Source: VYFG01 sp965248685 (GTDB lineage Bacteria; Pseudomonadota; Gammaproteobacteria; Arenicellales; Poriferihabitantaceae). From it: 64,000 nt of DNA. Location of the stretch: positions 186,001 through 250,000 of the forward strand of contig CBDFKC010000003.1 in NCBI GenBank assembly GCA_965248685.1. The letters run 5' to 3'. The position numbers and the translations under genes are program-made. This document shows positions 34,634 to 43,799 of the stretch, in pieces. The notes below the pieces were generated by a model. That model was not told where the DNA came from. It saw only the letters and a program-made list of their open reading frames with translations, and searched no databases. The stretch's first letter is position 1. Each line of letters starts with the position of its first letter.

Positions 34634-35743
34634 TTAATTTGTACCGTTGGTTTTCAGCCACTGCGAAAATCTCTGCTTCAACTTTCGATTGGTATGGGCG
34701 TACCATAAGTAATCTTTGGCAATACCAACTTCCAGATTTGCCGGAAATGTTGGCAAATGCGGGCGGATATCGATACCACTGTTAGTATGTTTCCACACCA
34801 GCGCAGAAGAGGATTTTCTGGCGGGTCCATATGAGATAAATTTGGCCTGCTCGGCCAGCTGCGCGGTAGCTGTCGCGAACCTGATAAACTTTTCAGCCAA
34901 ACTGGAATTTGGCGCTCCCCGGGGAATACCCCAGGTCGAATACTCAAACAGTTGGCTATCCCACAATATCTGGATAGGCTTCGACTGGTTTACCGCGGCA
35001 TCAAAGAACCGGCCGTTAAAACCAGCGGACATTACTACCTGAGAGTTTCCGAGCAATTGTTCCGGCGTAGCCGCATCTTCCCACCAGACAATATTGTCCT
35101 TGATTAAATCCAGCCGCTTAAACGCCAGATTCAATCCTCTTTCGGTGCTCAACAGATTATAGATTTCAGCGCGTGGTACGCCATAAGACCTTAACGCCCA
35201 TTCAAGTATAGCTATTGGCTCTCGTTGCAGTCCGCGCATGCCTGGAAAAGTATCAAGGTCGAAAAGATCTGCAACCGTACTCGGTTTTCGCCCTGGAAAC
35301 GCCCGAACATCAATTCCAAGCACGGTGGCAAATATCACCTGAGCCACGCCACAACGGGTAAATGATCCCGGTAAAAAGTCACGCTGGGCCGGCGTTCCAT
35401 CAGGTGCCGAAGGTAAACTGGCATGATCAAACTCTTCCAGTAATCCGAGCCTGCAAGCCTCAAGATTGTCCGACATAACCAGGTCAATAAGATCCCAGCT
35501 GACCTTACCCGTATCAACCTGCTTTTGCAGCTCCTCAATTCCGCCATTGTATTGCACCGTTTGTACGGAAATCCCGGTTTGGGCGGTGAAGGGTTCAAAG
35601 TACGCCTTCAGCTGACTTCGTTCGTAGGAACCGCCCCATGTCACGACCGTTAAGGTCTCGGAAGCAAAAGCTGTCACTCCCTGCAAACACAATATCAGGA
35701 GAAGAAACACGCTCTTGATCAATGATAGATCAGGCCGCTGCAT
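34634..35743 (-). CDS. Polyamine-type ABC solute-binding protein
   Basis: A 369-residue periplasmic binding protein of the spermidine/putrescine (PotD-like) group. The signal peptide runs LIKSVFLLLILCLQGVTAFAS (residues 8-28), followed by LTVVTWGGSYERSQLKAYFEPF, the classic start of such proteins, and STWGIPRGAPN later. It should capture a polyamine or similar amine in the periplasm, but no ABC permease or ATPase gene is near. Its start overlaps the end of the ClC channel gene by 14 bases, so it may depend on that gene's transcript. An orphan binding protein can act as receptor or partner of a system elsewhere. Confidence 0.85.
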   Translation of the reverse strand: MQRPDLSLIKSVFLLLILCLQGVTAFASETLTVVTWGGSYERSQLKAYFEPFTAQTGISVQTVQYNGGIEELQKQVDTGKVSWDLIDLVMSDNLEACRLGLLEEFDHASLPSAPDGTPAQRDFLPGSFTRCGVAQVIFATVLGIDVRAFPGRKPSTVADLFDLDTFPGMRGLQREPIAILEWALRSYGVPRAEIYNLLSTERGLNLAFKRLDLIKDNIVWWEDAATPEQLLGNSQVVMSAGFNGRFFDAAVNQSKPIQILWDSQLFEYSTWGIPRGAPNSSLAEKFIRFATATAQLAEQAKFISYGPARKSSSALVWKHTNSGIDIRPHLPTFPANLEVGIAKDYLWYAHTNRKLKQRFSQWLKTNGTN

Positions 35744-37475
35744 TTTCTTCGATCCGGATTTCTTTCAATGCTTTTAGATAAGCGCTGACAATTGAAGCTT
35801 CAAACACGACTCCGAGCAATTTCCCATCCTTAACCACGGGAATACTTTCCCCAACAAAATCTTCTAATCTGACCATCGCATCCCAGACCGATTCAGCTGG
35901 ATTTAATACGAGTGACTCGGCGAGCGCATACTGCTTCGCAGTGGCTACCTCATCTCGCTGAGGAGGCTCCATCGATATCAACTGATTCATCTTAATGGAA
36001 CCGATATAGCGGTTATCCTCAGCTACAACATACGCCACACTCCTTTTGTCTTTTACTAACATCTTGCGTACATCGAGCAACCCAAGCGCTGCATCGGCCT
36101 GAGTATATTCTTTGCTGATAAAGTCCCGAACTTTGCGTTGTTCCACGATCACCTTGTCCCTCCCCATGCTCAAATCGAAGCCTCGTAGCTTTAATTGAAT
36201 GTCAAACAATGACCGGCCGACAATTCGGTAGGACACCAAGTTTGCAAAGGCGACGCTGACCATCGCTGCGGTTGCCAGATCATAGTTGCGGGTTAATTCA
36301 AAAACGATCAGAATTGTTGTGAGAGGTGCTCCGATTACCGGACCGGTCACTGCAACCATTCCACAAATCGCATAAATCGCAATATCAGAACGGGCGTCGC
36401 CAAATACCGCTTCAGCACCGGTGCCAACCAAAGCGCCAAACAGAACGCCGATCAGCAGTGCCGGAGAAAACACCCCACCCGCAAAGCCAAATCCAAGACA
36501 CAAAGCAGTTAGTATCAGCTTGGCTAACATGATTAACACGAGCTCCGTGATTGAGAACGAGCCATCGATAATGGAAAAGCGCAGAACCTCTTTGCCGATA
36601 CCCAACACTTCAGGCAGCTGCAAGGCAACAATGCCGACGGCTAATCCTGCGAGAGCAGTTTTGATTGGTGTTGGCAACGAGAGTGAACGACAGATTCGAG
36701 CGGATAACAACACGCCTCTAACCAAGCAGGCGGCGACCAAAGCACCAGCTACTCCGATGGCAATAAAACCGATAAACTCATATGAACTACCGATGCTGAC
36801 ACTTTCAATACGAAATAATGGCGGCCGATCAAATACGACATTTGCCATCACATAGCCCAGGGTTGCCGCTACTGTAATAGGCGCGAATGCTCTTAATGAA
36901 TAATGTCGCAGAATAACTTCGTGGGCGAATACCAGACCCGCAATTGGCGCGTTAAATACCGTTGCGATGGCAGCAGCGGCGCCACACCCGATTCCTATTG
37001 TCCCGAGATAGCGACTGGATCCAGCGACCCGACTAAACCAGGATCCGATTGAGGCACCCATATGTGCCAGCGGACCATATTGCCCTACAGAAGCACCCGA
37101 TCCCAGTGACAAGCAGGCCATTAAAGCAGAAATAACCCCACTTTTTACCGGCATCGATCCACGCAGACTTTGTGCCGCCTGGATAGCATCCGCGGGACCA
37201 TGGGGGCGGCGCTCAGGAATTTCCAGCGACAAAAGCCCTACCAGCAAGCCTCCGATTGTGGGAACCGCCAGAGTGAACAGAAGCAACAATCCATCGTCGG
37301 CAAGCATTCGACTACGCGGCGACACCAATAGTAAGTCATTTAACCAGGCAACCGCGCCAACAAACCAAACCGCCAGCAAAGACACACTGCAACCGACCGC
37401 AACTCCTAACAGGGTAACCAGTGTAATACGCCGGAACACGATCAATAGTCGTCGGCTTTGTTTTGCATAACGCAA
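35730..37475 (-). CDS. ClC-family chloride channel with CBS domains
   Basis: A 581-residue protein with about ten membrane helices and a C-terminal pair of CBS domains (residues about 440-570). Selectivity landmarks are GSGASVGQYGP (about 121-131) and GFGFAGGVFSPALLIG. The GREGP box of ClC antiporters, whose glutamate is the proton gate, is GQYGP here, so the gating glutamate is replaced by tyrosine. That points to channel-like chloride passage rather than H+/Cl- exchange. The start is TTG at 37473-37475. It overlaps the solute-binding protein gene by 14 bases. Confidence 0.88.
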   Translation of the reverse strand: MRYAKQSRRLLIVFRRITLVTLLGVAVGCSVSLLAVWFVGAVAWLNDLLLVSPRSRMLADDGLLLLFTLAVPTIGGLLVGLLSLEIPERRPHGPADAIQAAQSLRGSMPVKSGVISALMACLSLGSGASVGQYGPLAHMGASIGSWFSRVAGSSRYLGTIGIGCGAAAAIATVFNAPIAGLVFAHEVILRHYSLRAFAPITVAATLGYVMANVVFDRPPLFRIESVSIGSSYEFIGFIAIGVAGALVAACLVRGVLLSARICRSLSLPTPIKTALAGLAVGIVALQLPEVLGIGKEVLRFSIIDGSFSITELVLIMLAKLILTALCLGFGFAGGVFSPALLIGVLFGALVGTGAEAVFGDARSDIAIYAICGMVAVTGPVIGAPLTTILIVFELTRNYDLATAAMVSVAFANLVSYRIVGRSLFDIQLKLRGFDLSMGRDKVIVEQRKVRDFISKEYTQADAALGLLDVRKMLVKDKRSVAYVVAEDNRYIGSIKMNQLISMEPPQRDEVATAKQYALAESLVLNPAESVWDAMVRLEDFVGESIPVVKDGKLLGVVFEASIVSAYLKALKEIRIEENAAA

Positions 37476-37660
37476 ATACGATTACTACCTTGCCGCCTGT
37501 TAACGTATTTCATGATCGCGCCATCTTGCTAAAATAATCTGGCACCTTACCGACAAATTGCTGATACTACAATTCAACAATAAAAATTCACTGACGCGGG
37601 TACTGTCAAATGCTCCCCTATCCACTTATATTCTTGTTGTATTTCAATATATCATCTTGT

Positions 37661-37683
37661 AATGTACACAAATTGCATACATT
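37661..37683. promoter_or_regulatory. Imperfect palindrome, GntR-type operator
   Basis: The 23-bp sequence begins AATGTACACAAAT and is an imperfect palindrome (AATGTAYRCAA arms). It lies directly before the MttB-like gene at 37693 and matches a site before the GntR gene (41578-41598) at 16 of 21 positions. Confidence 0.6.
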
Positions 37684-37692
37684 ATTTTAACC

Positions 37693-39246
37693 ATGCCTGA
37701 TTCAACCCCTAGTCGCGGCGTGAGGGGCGGTCGCGACGCTCGACGCGCCAAGCGAACCGCGCCAGTGTTTGAGATGCTGCCTGCGTTAAAGAGTAAGCTA
37801 CCGTTGTGCGAGCCCATGGATGAAGAGCAAATCTATAAGATTGATAATGCCTCCATGGCAATTCTGGAAGAAGTCGGGGTTATTTTCCGTGATGAGATTG
37901 CCCTCGGTCAGTGGAAACAGGCCGGCGCACGAATTGACGGCGACAGGGTTTATTTTGACCGGGATCATATCCGTGAACTGATCAAAACCATCCCGGCGGA
38001 AATTACCTACCATGCCCGTAATCCTAAGAAGACCGTACATATCGGGTATGACAGCGCTATCTTCGTGCCAATGACCGGGGCACCCTATGTCAGGGACCTG
38101 GAAGATAAGCGGCGCTGGCCTACCCTGGATGACCTGGCAATATTTCACAAATTGTCCCATATGCTGCCAGCGATTCACTCATCGGCGCACCATATTGTGG
38201 AACCAATGGATTACAAAGTTTCCCATCGGCACCTGCGCATTACTTACTCGTCCATGAAGTATTCTGACAAGACGTTTATGGGAATGACCACCAGCGCCAA
38301 GAATGCGGACGACGTAATGGATATGTGCGCGATTTTGTTTGGTGAAGATTTTATGGAAACCCATGCCGTAACGACCGGCAATTGCAACGGCAATTCTCCA
38401 CTGGTTTGGGATGAAACTATGCTCGGCGCCATGCGCGCATTTTGCGTCCGTAATCAGCCAGTACTTTGTTCTCCATTTGTACTGGGTGGTGCCAACACAC
38501 CTGCGTCTGTCGCGCCAGCGGTGGCGCAACTTAACGCCGAGGCATTATCCGCGCTGGCCTATACTCAGATCATCCGTGCAGGATGCCCGGCGATATACGG
38601 CCATTATCTCTCTACCGTGAACATGCAATCTGGCGCACCCATGGCCGGGACCCCTGAAATTAGTCTGATGAATTTCATGATCGGTCAGATGGCCCGGTTC
38701 TATGACGTACCATGGCGCACTTCCAACACCCTCGGCGGAGCCAAAACGTTCGACGCCCAGGCGGGCTATGAAAGCGCGACAACACTGTCGGCAGTACTGC
38801 ACTCCGGCGCGAACTACATTTGGCATTCGGCTGGCTGGAATGAAGCCGGGATGCACTGTTCCATGGCCAAATTCGTTGTGGATGCCGAGCAGTGCGCCAT
38901 GGGATACCGCATGGCCGAAGGTATTCGCTGGGACGATTTTGACGAAGCCCTTGCGGCAATACGGGACGTCGGACCAGGGGGACACTATCTGGGTCATGCC
39001 CACACCCAAGAGAATTTCCAACGAGCATTTTTTATGCCGAGGATGTTTGACAATAATTCCATCGAACAATGGCAGGCCGATGGCAGTGTTGAAATAACCC
39101 AGCGCAGCAATAATTACGCGAAAAAACTCCTCAACCAATATGAGGAACCCAAGCTAGACCCGGGAGTCGACGAAGCGTTGCTCGACTATATTGCCCGTCG
39201 CGAACGGGAGATCCCAGCCGAAGACGCTTTAAACCAGAGCAATTAG
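37693..39246 (+). CDS. MttB-like (non-pyrrolysine) methyltransferase, second copy
   Basis: A 517-residue paralogue of the methyltransferase at 21754, in the same COG5598 family. Matching stretches include LCEPMDEEQIYKID, GAPYVRDLEDKRRW, TTGNCNGNSPLV, GGANTPASVAPAVAQL, YGHYLSTVNMQSGAP and GQMARFYDVPWR. The frame has no internal amber codon. The partner genes here are two short-chain dehydrogenases instead of a flavoprotein, so the demethylated product may differ. It probably demethylates a quaternary amine or related osmolyte. Control is likely by the GntR protein at 40842, whose operator-like palindrome precedes this gene. No ribosome site stands out. Confidence 0.88.
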   Translation: MPDSTPSRGVRGGRDARRAKRTAPVFEMLPALKSKLPLCEPMDEEQIYKIDNASMAILEEVGVIFRDEIALGQWKQAGARIDGDRVYFDRDHIRELIKTIPAEITYHARNPKKTVHIGYDSAIFVPMTGAPYVRDLEDKRRWPTLDDLAIFHKLSHMLPAIHSSAHHIVEPMDYKVSHRHLRITYSSMKYSDKTFMGMTTSAKNADDVMDMCAILFGEDFMETHAVTTGNCNGNSPLVWDETMLGAMRAFCVRNQPVLCSPFVLGGANTPASVAPAVAQLNAEALSALAYTQIIRAGCPAIYGHYLSTVNMQSGAPMAGTPEISLMNFMIGQMARFYDVPWRTSNTLGGAKTFDAQAGYESATTLSAVLHSGANYIWHSAGWNEAGMHCSMAKFVVDAEQCAMGYRMAEGIRWDDFDEALAAIRDVGPGGHYLGHAHTQENFQRAFFMPRMFDNNSIEQWQADGSVEITQRSNNYAKKLLNQYEEPKLDPGVDEALLDYIARREREIPAEDALNQSN

Positions 39247-39263
39247 CTTGTCCAAGTTCATTC

Positions 39264-40007
39264 ATGCCAGACTCAGCCCACTTTAACAACAAAAAAGTTC
39301 TCGTCACCGGCGCCGCTGGCGGTATCGGTTCTGCATTGGTCAAGGCATTTCAAAACCAGGGTGCAGTGGTGGCTGCTGCAGACCGTAGCGGCACCGCCAT
39401 GGATGCCGACGTGATACTTGAGGGTGATCTGCTTGATCCGGGCTATTGCGATCAACTACCCGCCCGCGCACATCAGGCTCTCGACGGTCTTGACGTTGTT
39501 GTGAACAATGCCGGCGTTATAACCAGAGGCTCAGTAACCGACACCTCAGATCAGGACTGGTCGCGCGCGCTCGGCGTTAATGTGGAAGCGCCGTTCCGGA
39601 TATGTCGAGCCGCCATTCCACTGCTAGCGGCAGCGGGCGGCGGCGCCATCGTCAATACCGCATCATGCTGGGGCATTCGGCCAGGGCCCAATCATGCGCT
39701 GTATTGCATGACCAAAGCCGCCATTGCTTCTCTGACCCAGTGCATGGGCCGTGATCACGCCCATCAGGGGATTCGGATTAATGCCGTTTGCCCCAATGAA
39801 GTAGACACACCAATGCTACGCTCGGGATTTTCCAAACGCGGTTTTGATCCTAAGACCGCGCTGAACGAGTTGGACCAGACAGTGCCCCTGGGACGGATTG
39901 CCCAGCCCGAAGACATTGTTGATGTGGTGTTATTTCTAGCCTCATCCGACGCCCGGTATATGTGTGGATCTTTGGTTGAAGTCAATGGCGGAAAGCCAGT
40001 AGCGTGA
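39264..40007 (+). CDS. Short-chain dehydrogenase/reductase
   Basis: A 247-residue classical SDR: Rossmann start VLVTGAAGGIGSALV (about 11-25), NNAG in VVVNNAGVITRG, catalytic Ser in NTASCWG and the YxxxK pair in YCMTKAA. It would oxidise or reduce an alcohol/carbonyl substrate with NAD(P). It follows the MttB-like gene after 17 bp and overlaps the next SDR by four bases, all one operon. Substrate unknown. Confidence 0.9.
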   Translation: MPDSAHFNNKKVLVTGAAGGIGSALVKAFQNQGAVVAAADRSGTAMDADVILEGDLLDPGYCDQLPARAHQALDGLDVVVNNAGVITRGSVTDTSDQDWSRALGVNVEAPFRICRAAIPLLAAAGGGAIVNTASCWGIRPGPNHALYCMTKAAIASLTQCMGRDHAHQGIRINAVCPNEVDTPMLRSGFSKRGFDPKTALNELDQTVPLGRIAQPEDIVDVVLFLASSDARYMCGSLVEVNGGKPVA

Positions 40008-40738
40008 ATCGCTATCAGGATAAAGTTGCACTAGTGACGGGTGGCCGTAGCGGCATCGGCCTGGCCATTGCGCGCCGACTGAGTCAGGAAGGTGCTCGGG
40101 TTTTTACTGCCCAACGCGGTCATGATAGCGAGCACGATGGCATTGAAGCAAATCTGTTGGACCCAGACGCGCCCCGGAAAATTTTGTCAAAAGTTCTTGA
40201 GCAAAGCGGCCAACTCGACCTGTTGGTAAACAATGCGGGAATGATGCAACAGGCCCGAGTAGAAGATACTTCGCTGGATGACTGGCAGACCAATCTTATG
40301 GTCAATCTCACTGCGCCATTTTTATTAATCCGCGCAGCCTTGCCAGCGCTGCGCCAATCCAGTGGCAATATTGTAAATATCGGCTCCATCGAAGGCCTGG
40401 GTTCCAATCCTGGACATAGCGCCTACTGCGCCACCAAAGCCGGGCTGCACGGCCTAACCAGGGCGGTAGCGGTAGACCATGGGGCTGAGGGCATTCGATG
40501 TAATGCCGTCGCGCCGGGTTGGATTGACACAGAATTAAATACCGAATTCATTGCGTCTATGCCGAACCCCGACGCTTTTCATCAGGATATAAAAAAGATA
40601 CACCCGATTAACCGAACCGGTAAGCCGGAAGAAGTCGCAGCATTAGTGGCGTTTTTAGGGGCCGAAGACAGCGGCTTTATTACCGGGCAAGTATATACCG
40701 TGGACGGGGGTCGTATGGCCAAACTCAGTCTGCCCTGA
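40004..40738 (+). CDS. Short-chain dehydrogenase/reductase
   Basis: A 244-residue classical SDR with TGGRSGIGLAIARRLS at residues 12-27, NNAGMMQQA, NIGSIEG (catalytic serine) and YCATKAG (Tyr and Lys). It starts with GTG overlapping the stop of the previous SDR (GTGA), which indicates translational coupling. Two successive SDRs in one operon suggest two oxidations on a sugar-like or osmolyte-derived substrate, which is inference. Confidence 0.9.
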   Translation: MNRYQDKVALVTGGRSGIGLAIARRLSQEGARVFTAQRGHDSEHDGIEANLLDPDAPRKILSKVLEQSGQLDLLVNNAGMMQQARVEDTSLDDWQTNLMVNLTAPFLLIRAALPALRQSSGNIVNIGSIEGLGSNPGHSAYCATKAGLHGLTRAVAVDHGAEGIRCNAVAPGWIDTELNTEFIASMPNPDAFHQDIKKIHPINRTGKPEEVAALVAFLGAEDSGFITGQVYTVDGGRMAKLSLP

Positions 40739-40841
40739 AGTCGTTCGCTGGGAATACGCCTCCTTTCTATTTCATAGTGGTGGTGGCACCAATTCAGGTA
40801 ATGAATTGTAGTATTAGCCGTTGTTTCCCCACCCAATCAAA

Positions 40842-41525
40842 CTAGACCAGAGAGATATCGAGGCTGTCCGGCATGATATAAGCCTCGATCTGTTGTCTTG
40901 ATAATTCCCAATGGGCAATGGCTAGATCTGCAGCGGCCTGTTCGTCCTGGTCCCGCAACGCTTTAATTATCTGATCATGATGTTTGGCTGCTTTCTTCAG
41001 CGCAGTTTCCATTTTGCGATTCGCCGGTCGATAAAAAATCTGGGCGATACGGGCATGGTCGATGAGCAGGCGACGTAAGCTGGGCTGCAGAAACGCGTTA
41101 TTCGCCATTTCTCCGATCAGATTGTGGAATTGATCGTTATAAAACACCTTTTGCTCAACGTCGTCGCGCTCGATGGCATTCATAAATTCTGCCTGGATCC
41201 GGCTCAACGCGTGGAGCTGGACCTCACTCCTATTCTGCGCCGCCAGCCTCGACACAGCGCTATAGATCATAGGTGCAACCTGGAAAAAATCCCGCAGGGT
41301 TTTCTGGTCCATGGAGGAAACCTTGGCACCACGATTATTGCGAATCTCGAGATATCCTTCTCCCGCCAACATGCGCAGCACATCCCGCAGTGGGGTGCGG
41401 GAAATCTGATATTGCTCGCTTAATGTCACTTCATCCATATCGCTGCCCGGCGCGAGATCAAGAGTCAAGATGCGACGCTTGAGATCATTGTAAAAGTGAT
41501 CTTTTTTATTGTTTGGCGGTGCCAT
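40842..41525 (-). CDS. GntR-family regulator (FadR/FCD type)
   Basis: About 227 residues: a GntR winged helix (LKRRILTLDLAPGSDMDEVTL, split; then ISRTPLRDVLRMLAGEGYLEI) and an all-helical FCD ligand domain with the metal-binding Asp/His pattern (FYNDQFHNLIGEMANN, AKHHDQIIKAL). I start it at ATG 41525; the longer frame to 41618 would read across the operator. It lies next to the MttB/SDR operon in convergent orientation and shares a 21-bp operator-like site with it, so it is probably its repressor. Confidence 0.9.
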   Translation of the reverse strand: MAPPNNKKDHFYNDLKRRILTLDLAPGSDMDEVTLSEQYQISRTPLRDVLRMLAGEGYLEIRNNRGAKVSSMDQKTLRDFFQVAPMIYSAVSRLAAQNRSEVQLHALSRIQAEFMNAIERDDVEQKVFYNDQFHNLIGEMANNAFLQPSLRRLLIDHARIAQIFYRPANRKMETALKKAAKHHDQIIKALRDQDEQAAADLAIAHWELSRQQIEAYIMPDSLDISLV

Positions 41526-41577
41526 CGTCAAATCAGACCTGCGGGATATAGATAATTCACAATAAGTTGTGCTAATT

Positions 41578-41598
41578 ATTGCACACAAAATGTATACC
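41578..41598. promoter_or_regulatory. GntR autoregulatory operator candidate
   Basis: ATTGCACACAAAATG followed by TATACC matches the site before the MttB-like gene (37661) at 16 of 21 positions. It lies 50-70 bp upstream of the GntR start. Confidence 0.55.
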
Positions 41599-41758
41599 AG
41601 ATGCGCCATTCCAGGCACCCTCGTGTGATGAAGTCACCTTAACCTTGACAGACAAAACGGTAAACTTCCGAAATTAGTTTGCGGGTATCTCCGGTTTCTG
41701 TCAGAGTTGATTGATACTGACAATACAACAAACAGACGTAATATTAAGGAGATAAAAA

Positions 41759-42097
41759 ATGACTGTAACAGTTGCGTTACTCATCAAATATGCCAACGAC
41801 AAGAAAGCAGAAATGTTGGATTCACCCAGCGATCGAGCAGGGGTCTCGAAAAACGCTGTGGCGGCAATGGGTGGAAAGTTGCTACATGCTTATGGCACTT
41901 GCGGTGAATTCGATATGCTGTTTATCTACGAAATGCCGGACATGGCAACGGTAGCTGCCAATATGCATTTAGCAGATGCTACAGGAATGTCAAAACACCA
42001 CAAGATAATTCCGCTCTTCAGCAATACAGATTTCGTACTTTCCCAGGAGAAAGCCAGTGAGCTTCGAGACAGCTACCAAGCTGTTAGTAGAGAATGA
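41759..42097 (+). CDS. GYD-domain protein
   Basis: A 112-residue protein that resembles GYD-domain (ferredoxin-like alpha/beta) proteins: VTVALLIKYAND at the start, AAMGGKLLHAYGTCGEFDMLFIYEMPD in the middle (split after AYG). The function of this family is not known. A strong ribosome site (TAAGGAGATAAA) supports the start. It stands alone. Confidence 0.75.
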   Translation: MTVTVALLIKYANDKKAEMLDSPSDRAGVSKNAVAAMGGKLLHAYGTCGEFDMLFIYEMPDMATVAANMHLADATGMSKHHKIIPLFSNTDFVLSQEKASELRDSYQAVSRE

Positions 42098-42349
42098 CGA
42101 GAATTCTGGGAAATCGGGGGGCACACTAGAAGAGTATTAAACAAATCCTCTTTAGCTTGTTTAAATCAACTAGAAAAGCCTGTTGAGATAATGGGTACGA
42201 AAGTTTTCACTTTTTTTCCGGATTTCCAATTGCCTATACTGCATCATAAACCTCGATCTGCACGCCAGGAGTGAGAAATTTTATCTAATTGGTGACTACC
42301 ATCTATAGAAAGTAATTATGGACAACGGTATTTGTCAGAAAAATCTAGG

Positions 42350-43498
42350 TTAATTCGTGAAGACGAAATCGTCCATAACCACCTGCCAATATTTTTCGGT
42401 ACCTATGTCAATTCGTGTTACAGACTTATAATCTGCTGCAAACCAGATAGGACCAGAGACTGAACCTCGAAAAGTGTCTTGGTAAATCATTTGGTCACCT
42501 CGCCAACCAGAAATCTGGATGTCTCCTTCTTCTGCCTCGGGCCACGCGACACCAATATTGGCACCGAGAAAATCAAATGGTTTTGATGAATAGATCGATG
42601 CTGGATGGCCAGAGCTGTTATATGCAATAAATTCACCACTTACAGTGTTGTTAATATAACCATTCCCTCGATAGAACTTATGGTGGACCGATATCCAGTT
42701 ATGCCATTTTAAACCTGCATATCCAGAAGGTATCTCGTATAGCGTGTCAGATGTTGTAAGATCGTCAAAAGAAACTATGTTCAAAGGATTGGTTGGGTTG
42801 GCATAAGTATTTTCGGGAGAAAAATCGGAAATACGCACGGGGTAATTGGTAATGTTTAAGTTTCGTAGTTGGATTTTTCTATCGGACAATTTTAATTCAA
42901 TCTTCCATTTACCGGGTATCACATCAAATATGTATTGACCTAGCTTATCCACTTCAACCTCAGCTTTCTCGTCGTTTGGAGAAGTTGATATCAATTGAAA
43001 GTCATCAATATCTCTAATCTTCTCAAAATTCAGGTTCCCGCTGATGGTGAGTTTGGGCGCTACTCCGAGAGGCTGTAATGTCTGTTTAGCAATTAACCCA
43101 CTTGGGGAGCCATTGAGCTCTTCAATGTTAAGTGTTTGCTCGACGTTGGCAGATGTAATTTCCCATCCTTGATGTACTTGTGCCGTGATCAAGTATTTGC
43201 CGGCAGAATTTATCGGATGAATGTCATTATTAAGTGACATCTTAAAATTGGCAAATCCTGATACGTTGGAATTTCCAAGAACATGGGGCAATCCCGGTCG
43301 ACTTAGTAGAAAATTTAATCCGCCATATGGTCGGTCTTCGATATCGTAGATTCCGTTACGATTAATGTCTCTGTATACGAAACACGAAATGTTCATGTTT
43401 CCTTGGAATATTTTCAATTCAGGATTCCCCTCATTCCTTACATCGCTACACGCAGCAAGAACCAAGATTAAAATTGTTAGATAAATATATTTGGTCAA
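42350..43498 (-). CDS. Unknown lipoprotein with SD-repeat-like domain
   Basis: About 382 residues. With a TTG start at 43498 the N terminus is a regular lipoprotein signal ending LILVLAACSD, so Cys17 would be lipidated; an ATG at 43588 would add 30 unlikely residues. After it comes a bacterial Ig-like region with the calcium-loop text YRDINRNGIYDIEDRPYGG, similar to SdrD-type B domains. The remainder has beta-rich segments and no recognised family. It should be anchored to a membrane on the outer side. It lies tail-away from the next lipoprotein gene. Confidence 0.65.
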   Translation of the reverse strand: MTKYIYLTILILVLAACSDVRNEGNPELKIFQGNMNISCFVYRDINRNGIYDIEDRPYGGLNFLLSRPGLPHVLGNSNVSGFANFKMSLNNDIHPINSAGKYLITAQVHQGWEITSANVEQTLNIEELNGSPSGLIAKQTLQPLGVAPKLTISGNLNFEKIRDIDDFQLISTSPNDEKAEVEVDKLGQYIFDVIPGKWKIELKLSDRKIQLRNLNITNYPVRISDFSPENTYANPTNPLNIVSFDDLTTSDTLYEIPSGYAGLKWHNWISVHHKFYRGNGYINNTVSGEFIAYNSSGHPASIYSSKPFDFLGANIGVAWPEAEEGDIQISGWRGDQMIYQDTFRGSVSGPIWFAADYKSVTRIDIGTEKYWQVVMDDFVFTN

Positions 43499-43799
43499 CT
43501 GACTGTGGTTATAGTGAGGATCAAAAATAGTCGCGACCCAAGTGTTAGACGTTGAAATTAAGACAATCAGATTCGGCAGCTGAAGCATGATCAGTTTTGG
43601 CGAACAAGTTGTTGATGATATACCTAAAGTAATTAAACATTTAGTAGACTAGAAAATTAAACTATCCAAAACGGCTACAGATGAAACTCGTTCAAAAATT
43701 TTAGGACATTAACTCGGAACAAAGTGTGGTATTCGCCACATTAGTAGAAATCATAGCAAGGTAGGTTTACATCTCCACTAATTAAAACGGAGATTCGGG

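Noticed and set aside
21754..39246. Pyrrolysine-containing MttB
   Set aside because: Both frames are continuous with no in-frame amber codon, so pyrrolysine is not used here.
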